DNA of 64,000 nucleotides, from NCBI GenBank assembly GCA_000824805.1, contig CCNA01000034.1, forward strand, positions 62,001 to 126,000, read 5' to 3'. Origin of the DNA: Mesorhizobium sp. SOD10 (GTDB lineage Bacteria; Pseudomonadota; Alphaproteobacteria; Rhizobiales; Rhizobiaceae). Position 1 is the stretch's first letter. The number at the start of each line of letters is the position of its first letter. The notes below the pieces were generated by a model. It worked only from the letters and a program-made list of their open reading frames with translations, made no database searches and was not told the origin of the DNA. Positions 7,674 to 14,849 of this stretch are shown here, piece after piece. Position numbers and translations under genes: made by a program.

Positions 7674-8996
7674 TCAGGCGCCGAGATAGCGGTCGCGGAT
7701 TTCCGAGACCGCGTTCTCATGCGAGCTGAAGCCCTCATAGCGGGCGAGCCTGCGGGCATGGCCGGCAAGCTCCGGATAGGCGGTCGAGGTCACATAGCCG
7801 ACCGACGAGCGCTTGAGGAAATCCGTCACCGAAAGCGGCCCGTAGGTGCGTGCCCAGCGGCTGGTCGGCAGCACTGCGTTCGGCCCGAGGACGAAATTGG
7901 CGAGCGTCACCGGCGTGTGCGGCCCCATGAGGATCTCGGCGGCCTCGGTGATGTGGCCGAGATGCGCGAACGGCTCCTTGGACAGGATCTCGAGATGCTC
8001 GGGCGCATAGTCGTTGATGAAGCGGTAGCTGTCCTCCAGCGAAGCGGTCAGCACGATGCCGCCGCGCCTACCGGTCAGCACTGCGCGCGAAAACTCGACC
8101 CGCTGCTCGCTCATGCGGGACCAGTGCTCGGGAAGTGCTGCCAAGGCAGCGTCGGCGACCTTGCGGCTGTGCGTCACGAGATAGGCGGAGGAATCCGGTC
8201 CGTGCTCGGCCTCGATCAGAAGATCGAGCGCGGCGAGGCCGCCGTCGACACTGTCGTCGGCGAAGATGATCGCTTCCGACGGCCCGGCCGGAAGACCGGT
8301 GTCGATGATCGAGGAGAGCAGGCTTTTTGCCGCAACCACCCAGGGGCTGCCAGGCCCGACGATCTTGAGCGCGGGCTTCACCGTCTCGGTGCCATAGGCG
8401 ACAGCCGCGACCGCATGCGCGCCGCCGCATTTGTAAACCGTCTCGACCCCGGCGAGCCGTGCGGCGACCAGGGTCGCGGCATCGACGGAACCGTCCGCGG
8501 TCGGCGGCGTCACGATGGCGATCCGCGGCACGCCGGCGATGACGGCCGGAACGGAGGTCATCATCGTCACCGACGGAAAGGCGCCCTTGCCGCGCGGAAC
8601 GTAGAGCGCGACCGAGGCGATCGGCGTGTAGCGGTCGCCGGCATAGGCACCGGGACGGACCTCCTTGAGCCACATCGTCTCGGGACGCTGCTCCTCATGG
8701 AAATGCCTGATGTTTGCGATGCCAAACCGGATGCTGTCGATGACATCCTTGTCGACCTTGCCGAAGGCGGCGTCGAACTCCGCTTCCGAAACCTTCAGAC
8801 TGCCCGCGGCCACATCGGCCTTGTCCAGATCCCTGACGAAGCGGAGCAAGGCCGCGTCGCCTTCCGTCCTGACCGCCTCGAGGATCGGGCGGACCTTCTC
8901 GGCGAAGACCGAGAGGTCGGCCTCGGCGCGCTTCAGCAGGCTCGCCCGCCGTTCGGCGCTGGCGGAAGAGAGGTCGTGGAAGCTGATCTCGGACAT
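7674..8996 (-). CDS. hpsN: HisD-like sulfopropanediol 3-dehydrogenase, hpsN-like
   Basis: A 440-residue histidinol-dehydrogenase-family enzyme. The catalytic Glu-His pair is kept (PEHL, E333/H334) and so are metal-site histidines H265 (EAEHGPD) and H426 (SSHENAV). Compared with remembered E. coli HisD, zinc ligand Gln259 is Glu here (E262), Asp360 is Asn (N367) and His367 is Ala, so histidinol is unlikely to be the substrate. There are no histidine-biosynthesis neighbours. Family knowledge: HpsN oxidises (R)-2,3-dihydroxypropane-1-sulfonate to (R)-sulfolactate with NAD. The co-located sulfonate-type transporter, SDR and MDR fit. Site B lies 27 bases upstream of the ATG, which has a GAGGAG ribosome site. 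Confidence 0.75.
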   Translation of the reverse strand: MSEISFHDLSSASAERRASLLKRAEADLSVFAEKVRPILEAVRTEGDAALLRFVRDLDKADVAAGSLKVSEAEFDAAFGKVDKDVIDSIRFGIANIRHFHEEQRPETMWLKEVRPGAYAGDRYTPIASVALYVPRGKGAFPSVTMMTSVPAVIAGVPRIAIVTPPTADGSVDAATLVAARLAGVETVYKCGGAHAVAAVAYGTETVKPALKIVGPGSPWVVAAKSLLSSIIDTGLPAGPSEAIIFADDSVDGGLAALDLLIEAEHGPDSSAYLVTHSRKVADAALAALPEHWSRMSEQRVEFSRAVLTGRRGGIVLTASLEDSYRFINDYAPEHLEILSKEPFAHLGHITEAAEILMGPHTPVTLANFVLGPNAVLPTSRWARTYGPLSVTDFLKRSSVGYVTSTAYPELAGHARRLARYEGFSSHENAVSEIRDRYLGA

Positions 8997-9022
8997 GGCT
9001 GCTCCTCAGAAACGCGGGAAAA

Positions 9023-9040
9023 GTATATACATGTATGTAT
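9023..9040. promoter_or_regulatory. Site B, candidate GntR/HutC operator
   Basis: GTATATACATGTATGTAT; its complement ATACATACATGTATATAC differs from site A by one base. It ends 27 bases upstream of the HisD-like start codon, close enough to block transcription initiation, so repression is the natural reading at this promoter. Confidence 0.75.
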
Positions 9041-9096
9041 AATCGTCGCCAGTATTTTCCTGCGCCCTGCCGCCAAGCTGGCCACCGCAAGCCGCT

Positions 9097-9870
9097 TCAG
9101 ATCGAGGCAAGAAAACCCCCGTCCACCGGAAACGACTGACCTGTGATGTAGGCCGAGGCGTCCGAGGCCAGGAACACCGCGATCCCGTGCAGATCCGAAA
9201 GATCGCCGAAACGATGCTGCGGTATTTTGGCCAGCATCGATTGCTGCCACGCCTCGTCGGCGTAGAACACTTCCGTCATCGCCGTCCTGAAATACCCGGG
9301 TGCAATGGCGTTCACCCTGATCCCGAGACCCGCCCATTCCGCCGCCAGCGCCCGCGTCATGCCGAGCAGGCCCGACTTCGACGAGCCGTAGGGCACAGCC
9401 GTGGGTATGCCGACTTCGGAGGTCAGCGAGCACAGGTTGATGATGGCGCCGGGCCGTCCGGCATCGCGCATGTGGCGGGCGGCGGCCTGGGCGCAGAAGA
9501 AGGCGCCCTTGAGGTTGGTGTCGACGATGCGGTCCCAGAGCGCTTCATCGACATCGAGCGAAGGCCTGACCTCTTCCATGCCGGCATTGTTGACCAGGAT
9601 ATCGAGACCGCCAAGCAGGTTGGCGGCCTCGGCGGTCGCGGCGCGGCAGCGGGCGACGTCGGTAACGTCCAGGGCAATGGCATGCGCAACCCCGCCGGCG
9701 GCCCTGATCGCCGCCGTCGTCTCCTCCAGCGAAGCAAGGCTGCGCGCCGTGACGGCGACAGCGGCGCCGGCCGCGCTCAGCGCCTCGGCGATGCCGCGCC
9801 CGATGCCGCGGCTGGCGCCGGTGACGAGCGCCCTCCTGCCCGACAGGTCGAAGAGGGAAGCATTGCGCAT
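9097..9870 (-). CDS. Short-chain dehydrogenase/reductase, hpsO-like
   Basis: A 257-residue classical SDR with the glycine-rich cofactor motif (GASRGIGRGIA), NNAG, the catalytic Ser (INLCSL region) and the YGSSK catalytic Tyr/Lys. The C-terminal ITGQSFPVDGGF is typical of the family. The gene is separated from the HisD-like gene by 100 bases carrying site B and has its own site C upstream, so it is a separate unit in the same regulon. In the known hps pathway an SDR (HpsO) oxidises the secondary alcohol of dihydroxypropanesulfonate. That role is inferred from context; by itself the sequence only supports a generic NAD(P)-dependent SDR. Confidence 0.78.
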   Translation of the reverse strand: MRNASLFDLSGRRALVTGASRGIGRGIAEALSAAGAAVAVTARSLASLEETTAAIRAAGGVAHAIALDVTDVARCRAATAEAANLLGGLDILVNNAGMEEVRPSLDVDEALWDRIVDTNLKGAFFCAQAAARHMRDAGRPGAIINLCSLTSEVGIPTAVPYGSSKSGLLGMTRALAAEWAGLGIRVNAIAPGYFRTAMTEVFYADEAWQQSMLAKIPQHRFGDLSDLHGIAVFLASDASAYITGQSFPVDGGFLASI

Positions 9871-9929
9871 GTCGATCCTCCTTGGCCTTGCGGGCCTGCC
9901 CTCGCTTGCAGACTAACCGATCCTTGGTT

Positions 9930-9947
9930 ATACATACAAGCATATAC
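9930..9947. promoter_or_regulatory. Site C, candidate GntR/HutC operator
   Basis: ATACATACAAGCATATAC, one base different from site A. It lies about 60 bases upstream of the SDR start codon in the 193-base gap between the SDR and the flavoenzyme gene. Confidence 0.72.
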
Positions 9948-10063
9948 AAATGATTTTAGCGCCGCAGTGAACAGCCGACCGCAGAGGGCGCGGTACCCGC
10001 AACCGATACCGCAACCCCGTACGGCGCTTTTCCTGCCGCCTCGATTTTGCTGCGGCTTGTCAG

Positions 10064-12109
10064 TCAGATCCTGATCCCGAACCGGATGCCGTCATAGATG
10101 GCGGCGTGGATGTTGCGCGAGGCGACCGCGTCGCCGATGCGAAACAGCACGAAGCCACCTTCGGGATTGCGCGGCGGAAAAATCTCGCCGCCGCTCACAA
10201 GGCGCTCATAATCGACCGCGCCGCGATTCTTCGACAGGGGCTTGAGCGACAGATAGAGGTCGTCGAGCGGCGCGGTGCCATGCTCGACCACCACCTGGTC
10301 GACGCGCCGCTCGCCGCGCCAGCCGTCGGCGAAGTCCGAGCCGAGTTCGGCTACGAGCTGGTTGCCCTCGCGCCGCACGGAGCGCAGCCTTGTGTTGATG
10401 GTGACGGTGACACCCTTCTCGTGGAAGGCGCGCATATAAGGTACATGGTTCAGCCCGCCCATCTCCGGCGCGAAGAAGCGCTCCGGCGAGACCAGTTCCA
10501 GCTTCGAGCCGCTGTTGGCGATTAGTTCGGCCGCGCCCATGCCCTGATGGCCGCCATTATCGTCGTAGAGCAGGACATTCTCGGCCGGCTTGACGCTGCC
10601 GGCCATGATGTCCCAGCTCGAGGTGACGAGATTGTCGCCCGCGGTCAGCGGTGGGTTCTGCGGCAGGCCGCCGGTCGCCACGATCACCACGTCCGGCGCC
10701 AGCGCCAGCACATCGTCCTTCTCGGCCCAGGTGTCGTAGCGGATCTCGACGCCGAGGCGGTCGAGCTCGGCCAACCGCCAGTCGATGATGCCGATCAGCT
10801 CCTTGCGGCGCGGGTTCTGGGTCGCCAACCTCACCTGGCCGCCTGCCTGGCTGGAGGCTTCCAGCACCGTCACCTGATGGCCGCGCTCGGCGGCGACACG
10901 CGCGGCTTCCAGGCCGCCGGCGCCCGCCCCCACCACCACGACCTTCTTCTTCGGTCCTTCGCTCTTCGCGATGATGTGCGGAATGGTCGCCTCGCGGCCG
11001 GTCGCGGCGTTGTGGATGCACAGCGCCTCACCGCCTTCATAAATGCGGTCGAGGCAATAGGTGGCGCCGACGCAAGGGCGGATCTCATGCTCGCGGCCTT
11101 CCATCACCTTCTTGATGATATGCGGGTCGGCGATATGGGCGCGCGTCATGCCGACCATGTCGAGCTTGCCGGTGGCGATAGCGTGGCGGGCGGTGGCGAC
11201 GTCGGAAATGCGCGCCGCATGGAAGGTCGGGAATTTCGTCGCCGCCCTCACCTCGCCGGCGAAATCGAGATGCGGCGATGAGCGCATGCCGGTCACCGGG
11301 ATGACCTTGGTCAGCGACGCGTCGGTTTCGATCGTGCCGCGGATGATGTTGAGAAAGTCGACCTTGCCGGATGAGGCCAGGCGCCTGGCGATCTCGACGC
11401 CCACTTCCTTCGAGATGCCATTTTCAAAGTCCTCGTCGGCGACCATGCGGATGCCGACGATGAATTTATCGCCGACGGCGGCGCGCACGGCGTCCAGCAC
11501 CATGTCGGTGAAGCGCAGCCTATTGTCGAGCGAACCGCCGAACTCGTCGTCGCGATGGTTGGTCAAAGGCGACCAGAAGCCGTCCATCAGATGGCCGTAG
11601 GATTCGAATTCGATGCCGTCGAGGCCGGCCGCCTGGCAGCGCTGCGCGGCCGCGGCATAGTCGGCGACGATGCGCTCGATGTCCCAGTCCTCGATGGTCT
11701 TCGGAAAGGCGCGATGCGCCGGCTCGCGCACCGGCGAGGCCGACAGCACCGGCAGCCAATCCGCCTTGTTCCATCCGGTGCGGCGCCCAAGATGGGTGAT
11801 CTGGATCATCACCTTGCAGTCATGCTCGTGGCAGGAATCCGCCAGTTCGGCGAGCCAGGGCACGATGCGGTCGTCATAGACATGCAGATTGCCGAAAGCG
11901 GCCGGGCTGTCGCGCGAGACGATCGCCGAGCCAGCCGTCATGGTGAGCGCCATGCCGCCCTTGGCCTTCTCTGCGTGATAGAGCCGGTAGCGCTCCTTCG
12001 GCATGCCGTCCTCGGAATAGGCCGGCTCATGGCTAGTCGACATCACCCGGTTCTTCAGCGTCAGATGCTTGAGCTGGTAGGGTTGGAGAAGCGGGTCGTT
12101 GCTGGTCAT
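10064..12109 (-). CDS. FMN/FAD oxidoreductase of the trimethylamine/dimethylglycine demethylase type (DgcA-like)
   Basis: A 681-residue two-part flavoenzyme. An Old-Yellow-Enzyme TIM barrel (about 1-340) binds FMN, followed by a cysteine cluster loop and an FAD/NAD-binding half (VVVVGAGAGGLEAARVAAERG from about 390). Length and layout match DgcA/StcD-type N-demethylases and trimethylamine dehydrogenase. The iron-sulfur loop has C346, C352 and C364, but the position of the second cysteine in trimethylamine dehydrogenase is Ala349. The likely role is oxidative demethylation of a methylated amine or betaine. It is monocistronic between the SDR and queF, and the MttB homologue 4.5 kb away makes methylamine metabolism a plausible local theme. 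2,4-dienoyl-CoA reductase is a less likely alternative. Confidence 0.75.
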   Translation of the reverse strand: MTSNDPLLQPYQLKHLTLKNRVMSTSHEPAYSEDGMPKERYRLYHAEKAKGGMALTMTAGSAIVSRDSPAAFGNLHVYDDRIVPWLAELADSCHEHDCKVMIQITHLGRRTGWNKADWLPVLSASPVREPAHRAFPKTIEDWDIERIVADYAAAAQRCQAAGLDGIEFESYGHLMDGFWSPLTNHRDDEFGGSLDNRLRFTDMVLDAVRAAVGDKFIVGIRMVADEDFENGISKEVGVEIARRLASSGKVDFLNIIRGTIETDASLTKVIPVTGMRSSPHLDFAGEVRAATKFPTFHAARISDVATARHAIATGKLDMVGMTRAHIADPHIIKKVMEGREHEIRPCVGATYCLDRIYEGGEALCIHNAATGREATIPHIIAKSEGPKKKVVVVGAGAGGLEAARVAAERGHQVTVLEASSQAGGQVRLATQNPRRKELIGIIDWRLAELDRLGVEIRYDTWAEKDDVLALAPDVVIVATGGLPQNPPLTAGDNLVTSSWDIMAGSVKPAENVLLYDDNGGHQGMGAAELIANSGSKLELVSPERFFAPEMGGLNHVPYMRAFHEKGVTVTINTRLRSVRREGNQLVAELGSDFADGWRGERRVDQVVVEHGTAPLDDLYLSLKPLSKNRGAVDYERLVSGGEIFPPRNPEGGFVLFRIGDAVASRNIHAAIYDGIRFGIRI

Positions 12110-12327
12110 TGTCTTCCTGCCGTTTCAAATTGTGCGGGAGGTGAGCGCTCCCGCTTCCATTTCACGCATCGGATTCATCCGAAAACCGCTGCGCAACTTT
12201 CGGTCCGATGCTAATGAGCGGCCAAACGCGCTGTGTCCGAGAGGACTGCAACGCTTCTTTCAACCTTCGTTTTCGCGCCCGCCGCCGTCGAACTGCGTTT
12301 CCAGCGGCCGGGAGCAAGGAGCCACCC

Positions 12328-12789
12328 ATGACCGACGCCAAGAACCTCACCCAGCTCGGCAAGCACGTCGAGACGCCACAGAGCCCCGAACAGGCGGTCC
12401 TGGAGACCGTGCCGTTCCAGCGCGGAGACGGTCCGCCGGCGATCGTGCGCTTCACCTGCCCCGAATTCACCTCGCTCTGCCCGGTCACCGGCCAGCCCGA
12501 CTTCGCCCACATAGTCATCGATTACGCGCCCGATAAGACGCTGGTGGAATCGAAGTCGCTGAAGCTGTTCATGACCTCGTTCCGCAACCACGGCGCCTTC
12601 CATGAGGAGTGCACGGTGATGATCGGCCGCCGCATCGTGGAGGCGACCAAGCCGCTCTGGCTGCGCGTCGGCGGGTACTGGTTCCCGCGCGGCGGCATCC
12701 CGATCGACGTCTTCTGGCAGACCGGCGCGCCGCCCAAGGACGTATGGCTGCCCGATACCGGCGTGGCGCCCTATCGCGGACGAGGTTGA
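12328..12789 (+). CDS. queF: NADPH-dependent 7-cyano-7-deazaguanine (preQ0) reductase
   Basis: A 153-residue unimodular QueF that reduces preQ0 to preQ1 in queuosine tRNA modification. Visible features are the catalytic cysteine in SLCPVTGQPDFAH with its following Asp, the QueF signature ESKSLKLF, and the HEECT segment that binds substrate. The ATG at 12328 has AGGAG upstream and gives the usual length. The 218-base gap to the divergent flavoenzyme gene shows no recognisable preQ1 riboswitch. It converges with the hydrolase at 12794, leaving 4 bases between stops. Confidence 0.95.
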   Translation: MTDAKNLTQLGKHVETPQSPEQAVLETVPFQRGDGPPAIVRFTCPEFTSLCPVTGQPDFAHIVIDYAPDKTLVESKSLKLFMTSFRNHGAFHEECTVMIGRRIVEATKPLWLRVGGYWFPRGGIPIDVFWQTGAPPKDVWLPDTGVAPYRGRG

Positions 12790-12793
12790 GCGA

Positions 12794-13663
12794 TCAGACA
12801 TGGCTGGCCTGGCAAAGGCTCTTTGACAGGAAGGGCAGAACCGCATTGCGGTAGCGCGACTGGTCGTAGCGCAAGAGGTCGACGTGAGCGGCGCCTTCGA
12901 ACAAGACGAGCTCCGACGCAGGCGCTGCGTTATGCAAGGCCGCCACCTGCCCGCGATCGATGAAGGGATCGGCGCTGCCTGCCAGAAGGATCAGCGGTTT
13001 GCCAATCTTTCCGACGCGGTCGACAGGCCTGACGTCGTCGGCGCCGAAGCCAAGGCGCACCCACATCTGTGCCAGCAGGATATCGGCCTGCAAGCGGCGC
13101 AAGGCAGCGAACGGCATGCGCCAGGCCGTTGTCTCGCGCAAGGTCGCGTAGAGCTGTTCAAGCACATAGGCGTCGGCCTGCGTGTTCGGCGTCGCAAAGA
13201 CAAAGGACGCGGCACCCAACGATGAGCCCAGCGCGCCGATTTTCTGGCCGGGAAAGCGCTGCCTTGCGTAGGTAAGGATTCGGGCAGCGTCCTGTCCCTC
13301 GCTGTATCCGAAGCCCTGAACGGTACCGCCGCTCTCGCCGTGACCCGACAGGTCGAAGAGGACCACGGAATAGCCGGCATCGAACAGCACTTTCGCCCTT
13401 TGCACATTGGCCAGCCGGTTGGCGCCGCGCCCATGCAACAGGACGATTGCGCCGCAACTACCCTTGCGCTCGGCCGCCCAGCCGACAAGCTCGGGCGCAC
13501 CAGCTTGAGCGAGCACCACGCGCTCGACCGGCAAGTCGCTTGGCGCCATCAGGCTTTGACGGGGCCCTCGCGCGATCAGCGTCGTTCCGACCGCCCAGTC
13601 GACGACGCCGGCAGCGGCGCAGAGTCCGACAATGGCGGTAGCAAGCAGAGCGCGCAGTTTCAT
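12794..13663 (-). CDS. Exported or membrane-anchored alpha/beta hydrolase
   Basis: A 289-residue protein starting with a signal or anchor segment (MKLRALLATAIVGLCAAAGVVDW). The hydrolase core shows the oxyanion strand VLLHGRGANRL, nucleophile elbow GSSLGA (Ser in GxSxG), acid AGSADPF and catalytic His EGAAHVDL. It resembles the S9/serine aminopeptidase-like hydrolases of unknown substrate. It follows two DUF3828-like exported proteins with a 22-base gap, so the three probably form one operon of envelope proteins. Confidence 0.78.
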   Translation of the reverse strand: MKLRALLATAIVGLCAAAGVVDWAVGTTLIARGPRQSLMAPSDLPVERVVLAQAGAPELVGWAAERKGSCGAIVLLHGRGANRLANVQRAKVLFDAGYSVVLFDLSGHGESGGTVQGFGYSEGQDAARILTYARQRFPGQKIGALGSSLGAASFVFATPNTQADAYVLEQLYATLRETTAWRMPFAALRRLQADILLAQMWVRLGFGADDVRPVDRVGKIGKPLILLAGSADPFIDRGQVAALHNAAPASELVLFEGAAHVDLLRYDQSRYRNAVLPFLSKSLCQASHV

Positions 13664-13685
13664 CCGTTGATCTGCCTTGTCGCCA

Positions 13686-14279
13686 TCACTCGCACTGGTA
13701 TTGGCTCAGCGCCCATTCGCCGGTCACCGACAGAAGGTCGGAGACTTTCCAGGCCCCACCGACCTTCTTCAGCTTCCATTCCAGCCGGTGCTGGTGGCCC
13801 TCGACGACGAAGGCGACCACCACCTTGGATTCGTCGCCATTGACGGCCTCGATGGTGCGCAGGCTCTTGTCGATGGCGAGCTTGTCATAGTTGGCATTGT
13901 CCAGCGCCATGTTGGGATCGAGGCACTCGCCCTGCCCCGAGGCGCGCAGCGCGTCGCTCTTGTCGAGAACGGTTTTTGCCGGGTCGATGAAGTTCTTGCG
14001 CTGGGCGGGATCGAGCTCGAGACCAAGATGCTCGTAGAAGGGCTTGACCACCGCCGTGGGCGATCCGGGCAGGACAGACGTCGCAGGCGCCAGTTCGGCC
14101 GGCGCAGTTTGCGGTGCCGGTGCTGCGGCAGGCGGCGACGTCTCATCCGCCGGCGCATTGTCGCCGGATGAGGCTTTTGGCGGCGGCGCGCCGAAGAGCC
14201 CCTGCGCCGAGGCGCCGCCGCTCAGCCCCGCGGCCAGCATCGACAAGCTCGCCAGCGCGAGGACGAGGCGGCGAAGCAC
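13686..14279 (-). CDS. Exported DUF3828-like protein with Ala/Pro-rich linker
   Basis: A 197-residue protein: signal peptide (MLRRLVLALASLSMLAAGLSGGASA), a Pro/Ala-rich low-complexity linker (about residues 35-75), then a globular domain (KPFYEHLGLELDPAQRKNFIDP to GEWALSQYQCE). The domain resembles DUF3828 and ends in a paired-cysteine arrangement. The upstream gene encodes a homologous domain (VKFFYVP, TEAVNGD, LKKVxGxWKI), so these are tandem paralogues. Function is unknown; the compartment is periplasmic. Confidence 0.7.
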   Translation of the reverse strand: MLRRLVLALASLSMLAAGLSGGASAQGLFGAPPPKASSGDNAPADETSPPAAAPAPQTAPAELAPATSVLPGSPTAVVKPFYEHLGLELDPAQRKNFIDPAKTVLDKSDALRASGQGECLDPNMALDNANYDKLAIDKSLRTIEAVNGDESKVVVAFVVEGHQHRLEWKLKKVGGAWKVSDLLSVTGEWALSQYQCE

Positions 14280-14283
14280 GGCA

Positions 14284-14757
14284 TCACTCCGTCGAGGCGC
14301 CGCATTCCAGCGCGCTGAGCTTCCAGTTGTTGGTCTTGGAGCTGATGTCGGCGATCTTCCACTTGCCGTCCACTTTCTTCAGCGACCACACCATTTCCCT
14401 TTTTGAGTCATCGCCTTCCGGGAAAAGATTGAAGCTTGCCATCACCTCGGCGGTGTCGCCATTGACGGCCTCGGTGAGCTTCAGCGTCTTTGACAGGGTC
14501 TTCTGGTCGAAATCCTGGGCGTCGAGGCCTGGGTCGAAGTCGATGCAAGACACCTCGTCGGGCTTTTCCTTCTGCGCCTTGTCGTTGGCTTCGAACAGCC
14601 TTGTGACCGGCTCGGTGAAACGGTCACGGTATTTGGCGTCCGCCTCGAACTTCACCGCGGGCACGTAGAAGAACTTCACGGCGTTGGACGCAGGCCCAGC
14701 AAGCGCGGCGCCGGGCGAGGCAATCGAAAGGACAGCGGCAAGCACTATCGGCTTCAT
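14284..14757 (-). CDS. Exported DUF3828-like protein, paralogue of the next gene
   Basis: A 157-residue protein with signal peptide MKPIVLAAVLSIASPGAALA and the same domain as its downstream neighbour: AVKFFYVPAV, LTEAVNGDTAEVMASF, WSLKKVDGKWKIADI and a terminal LECG. The ATG at 14757 has a GGAGAAC ribosome site; the frame remains open for another 175 codons upstream, but that extension overlaps the neighbouring binding-protein gene and lacks protein-like features. There are 4 bases to the next gene. Function is unknown. Confidence 0.75.
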   Translation of the reverse strand: MKPIVLAAVLSIASPGAALAGPASNAVKFFYVPAVKFEADAKYRDRFTEPVTRLFEANDKAQKEKPDEVSCIDFDPGLDAQDFDQKTLSKTLKLTEAVNGDTAEVMASFNLFPEGDDSKREMVWSLKKVDGKWKIADISSKTNNWKLSALECGASTE

Positions 14758-14849
14758 GCAGGTTCTCCGGGGTTCGGTGCGTGGCAGCACGCTTGCCACC
14801 ACGCATCCTGCATATCGCCTTTTTTGCGGCTCATGAAGGCCAGGCGCGG

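Noticed and set aside
7674..8996. Annotation as histidinol dehydrogenase of histidine biosynthesis
   Set aside because: Zinc-ligand and substrate-site substitutions, absence of his genes, and the sulfonate-type context favour the hpsN branch.
12110..12327. preQ1 riboswitch upstream of queF
   Set aside because: No convincing stem with the C-rich loop and A-rich tail of known preQ1 aptamers could be found near the ribosome site.
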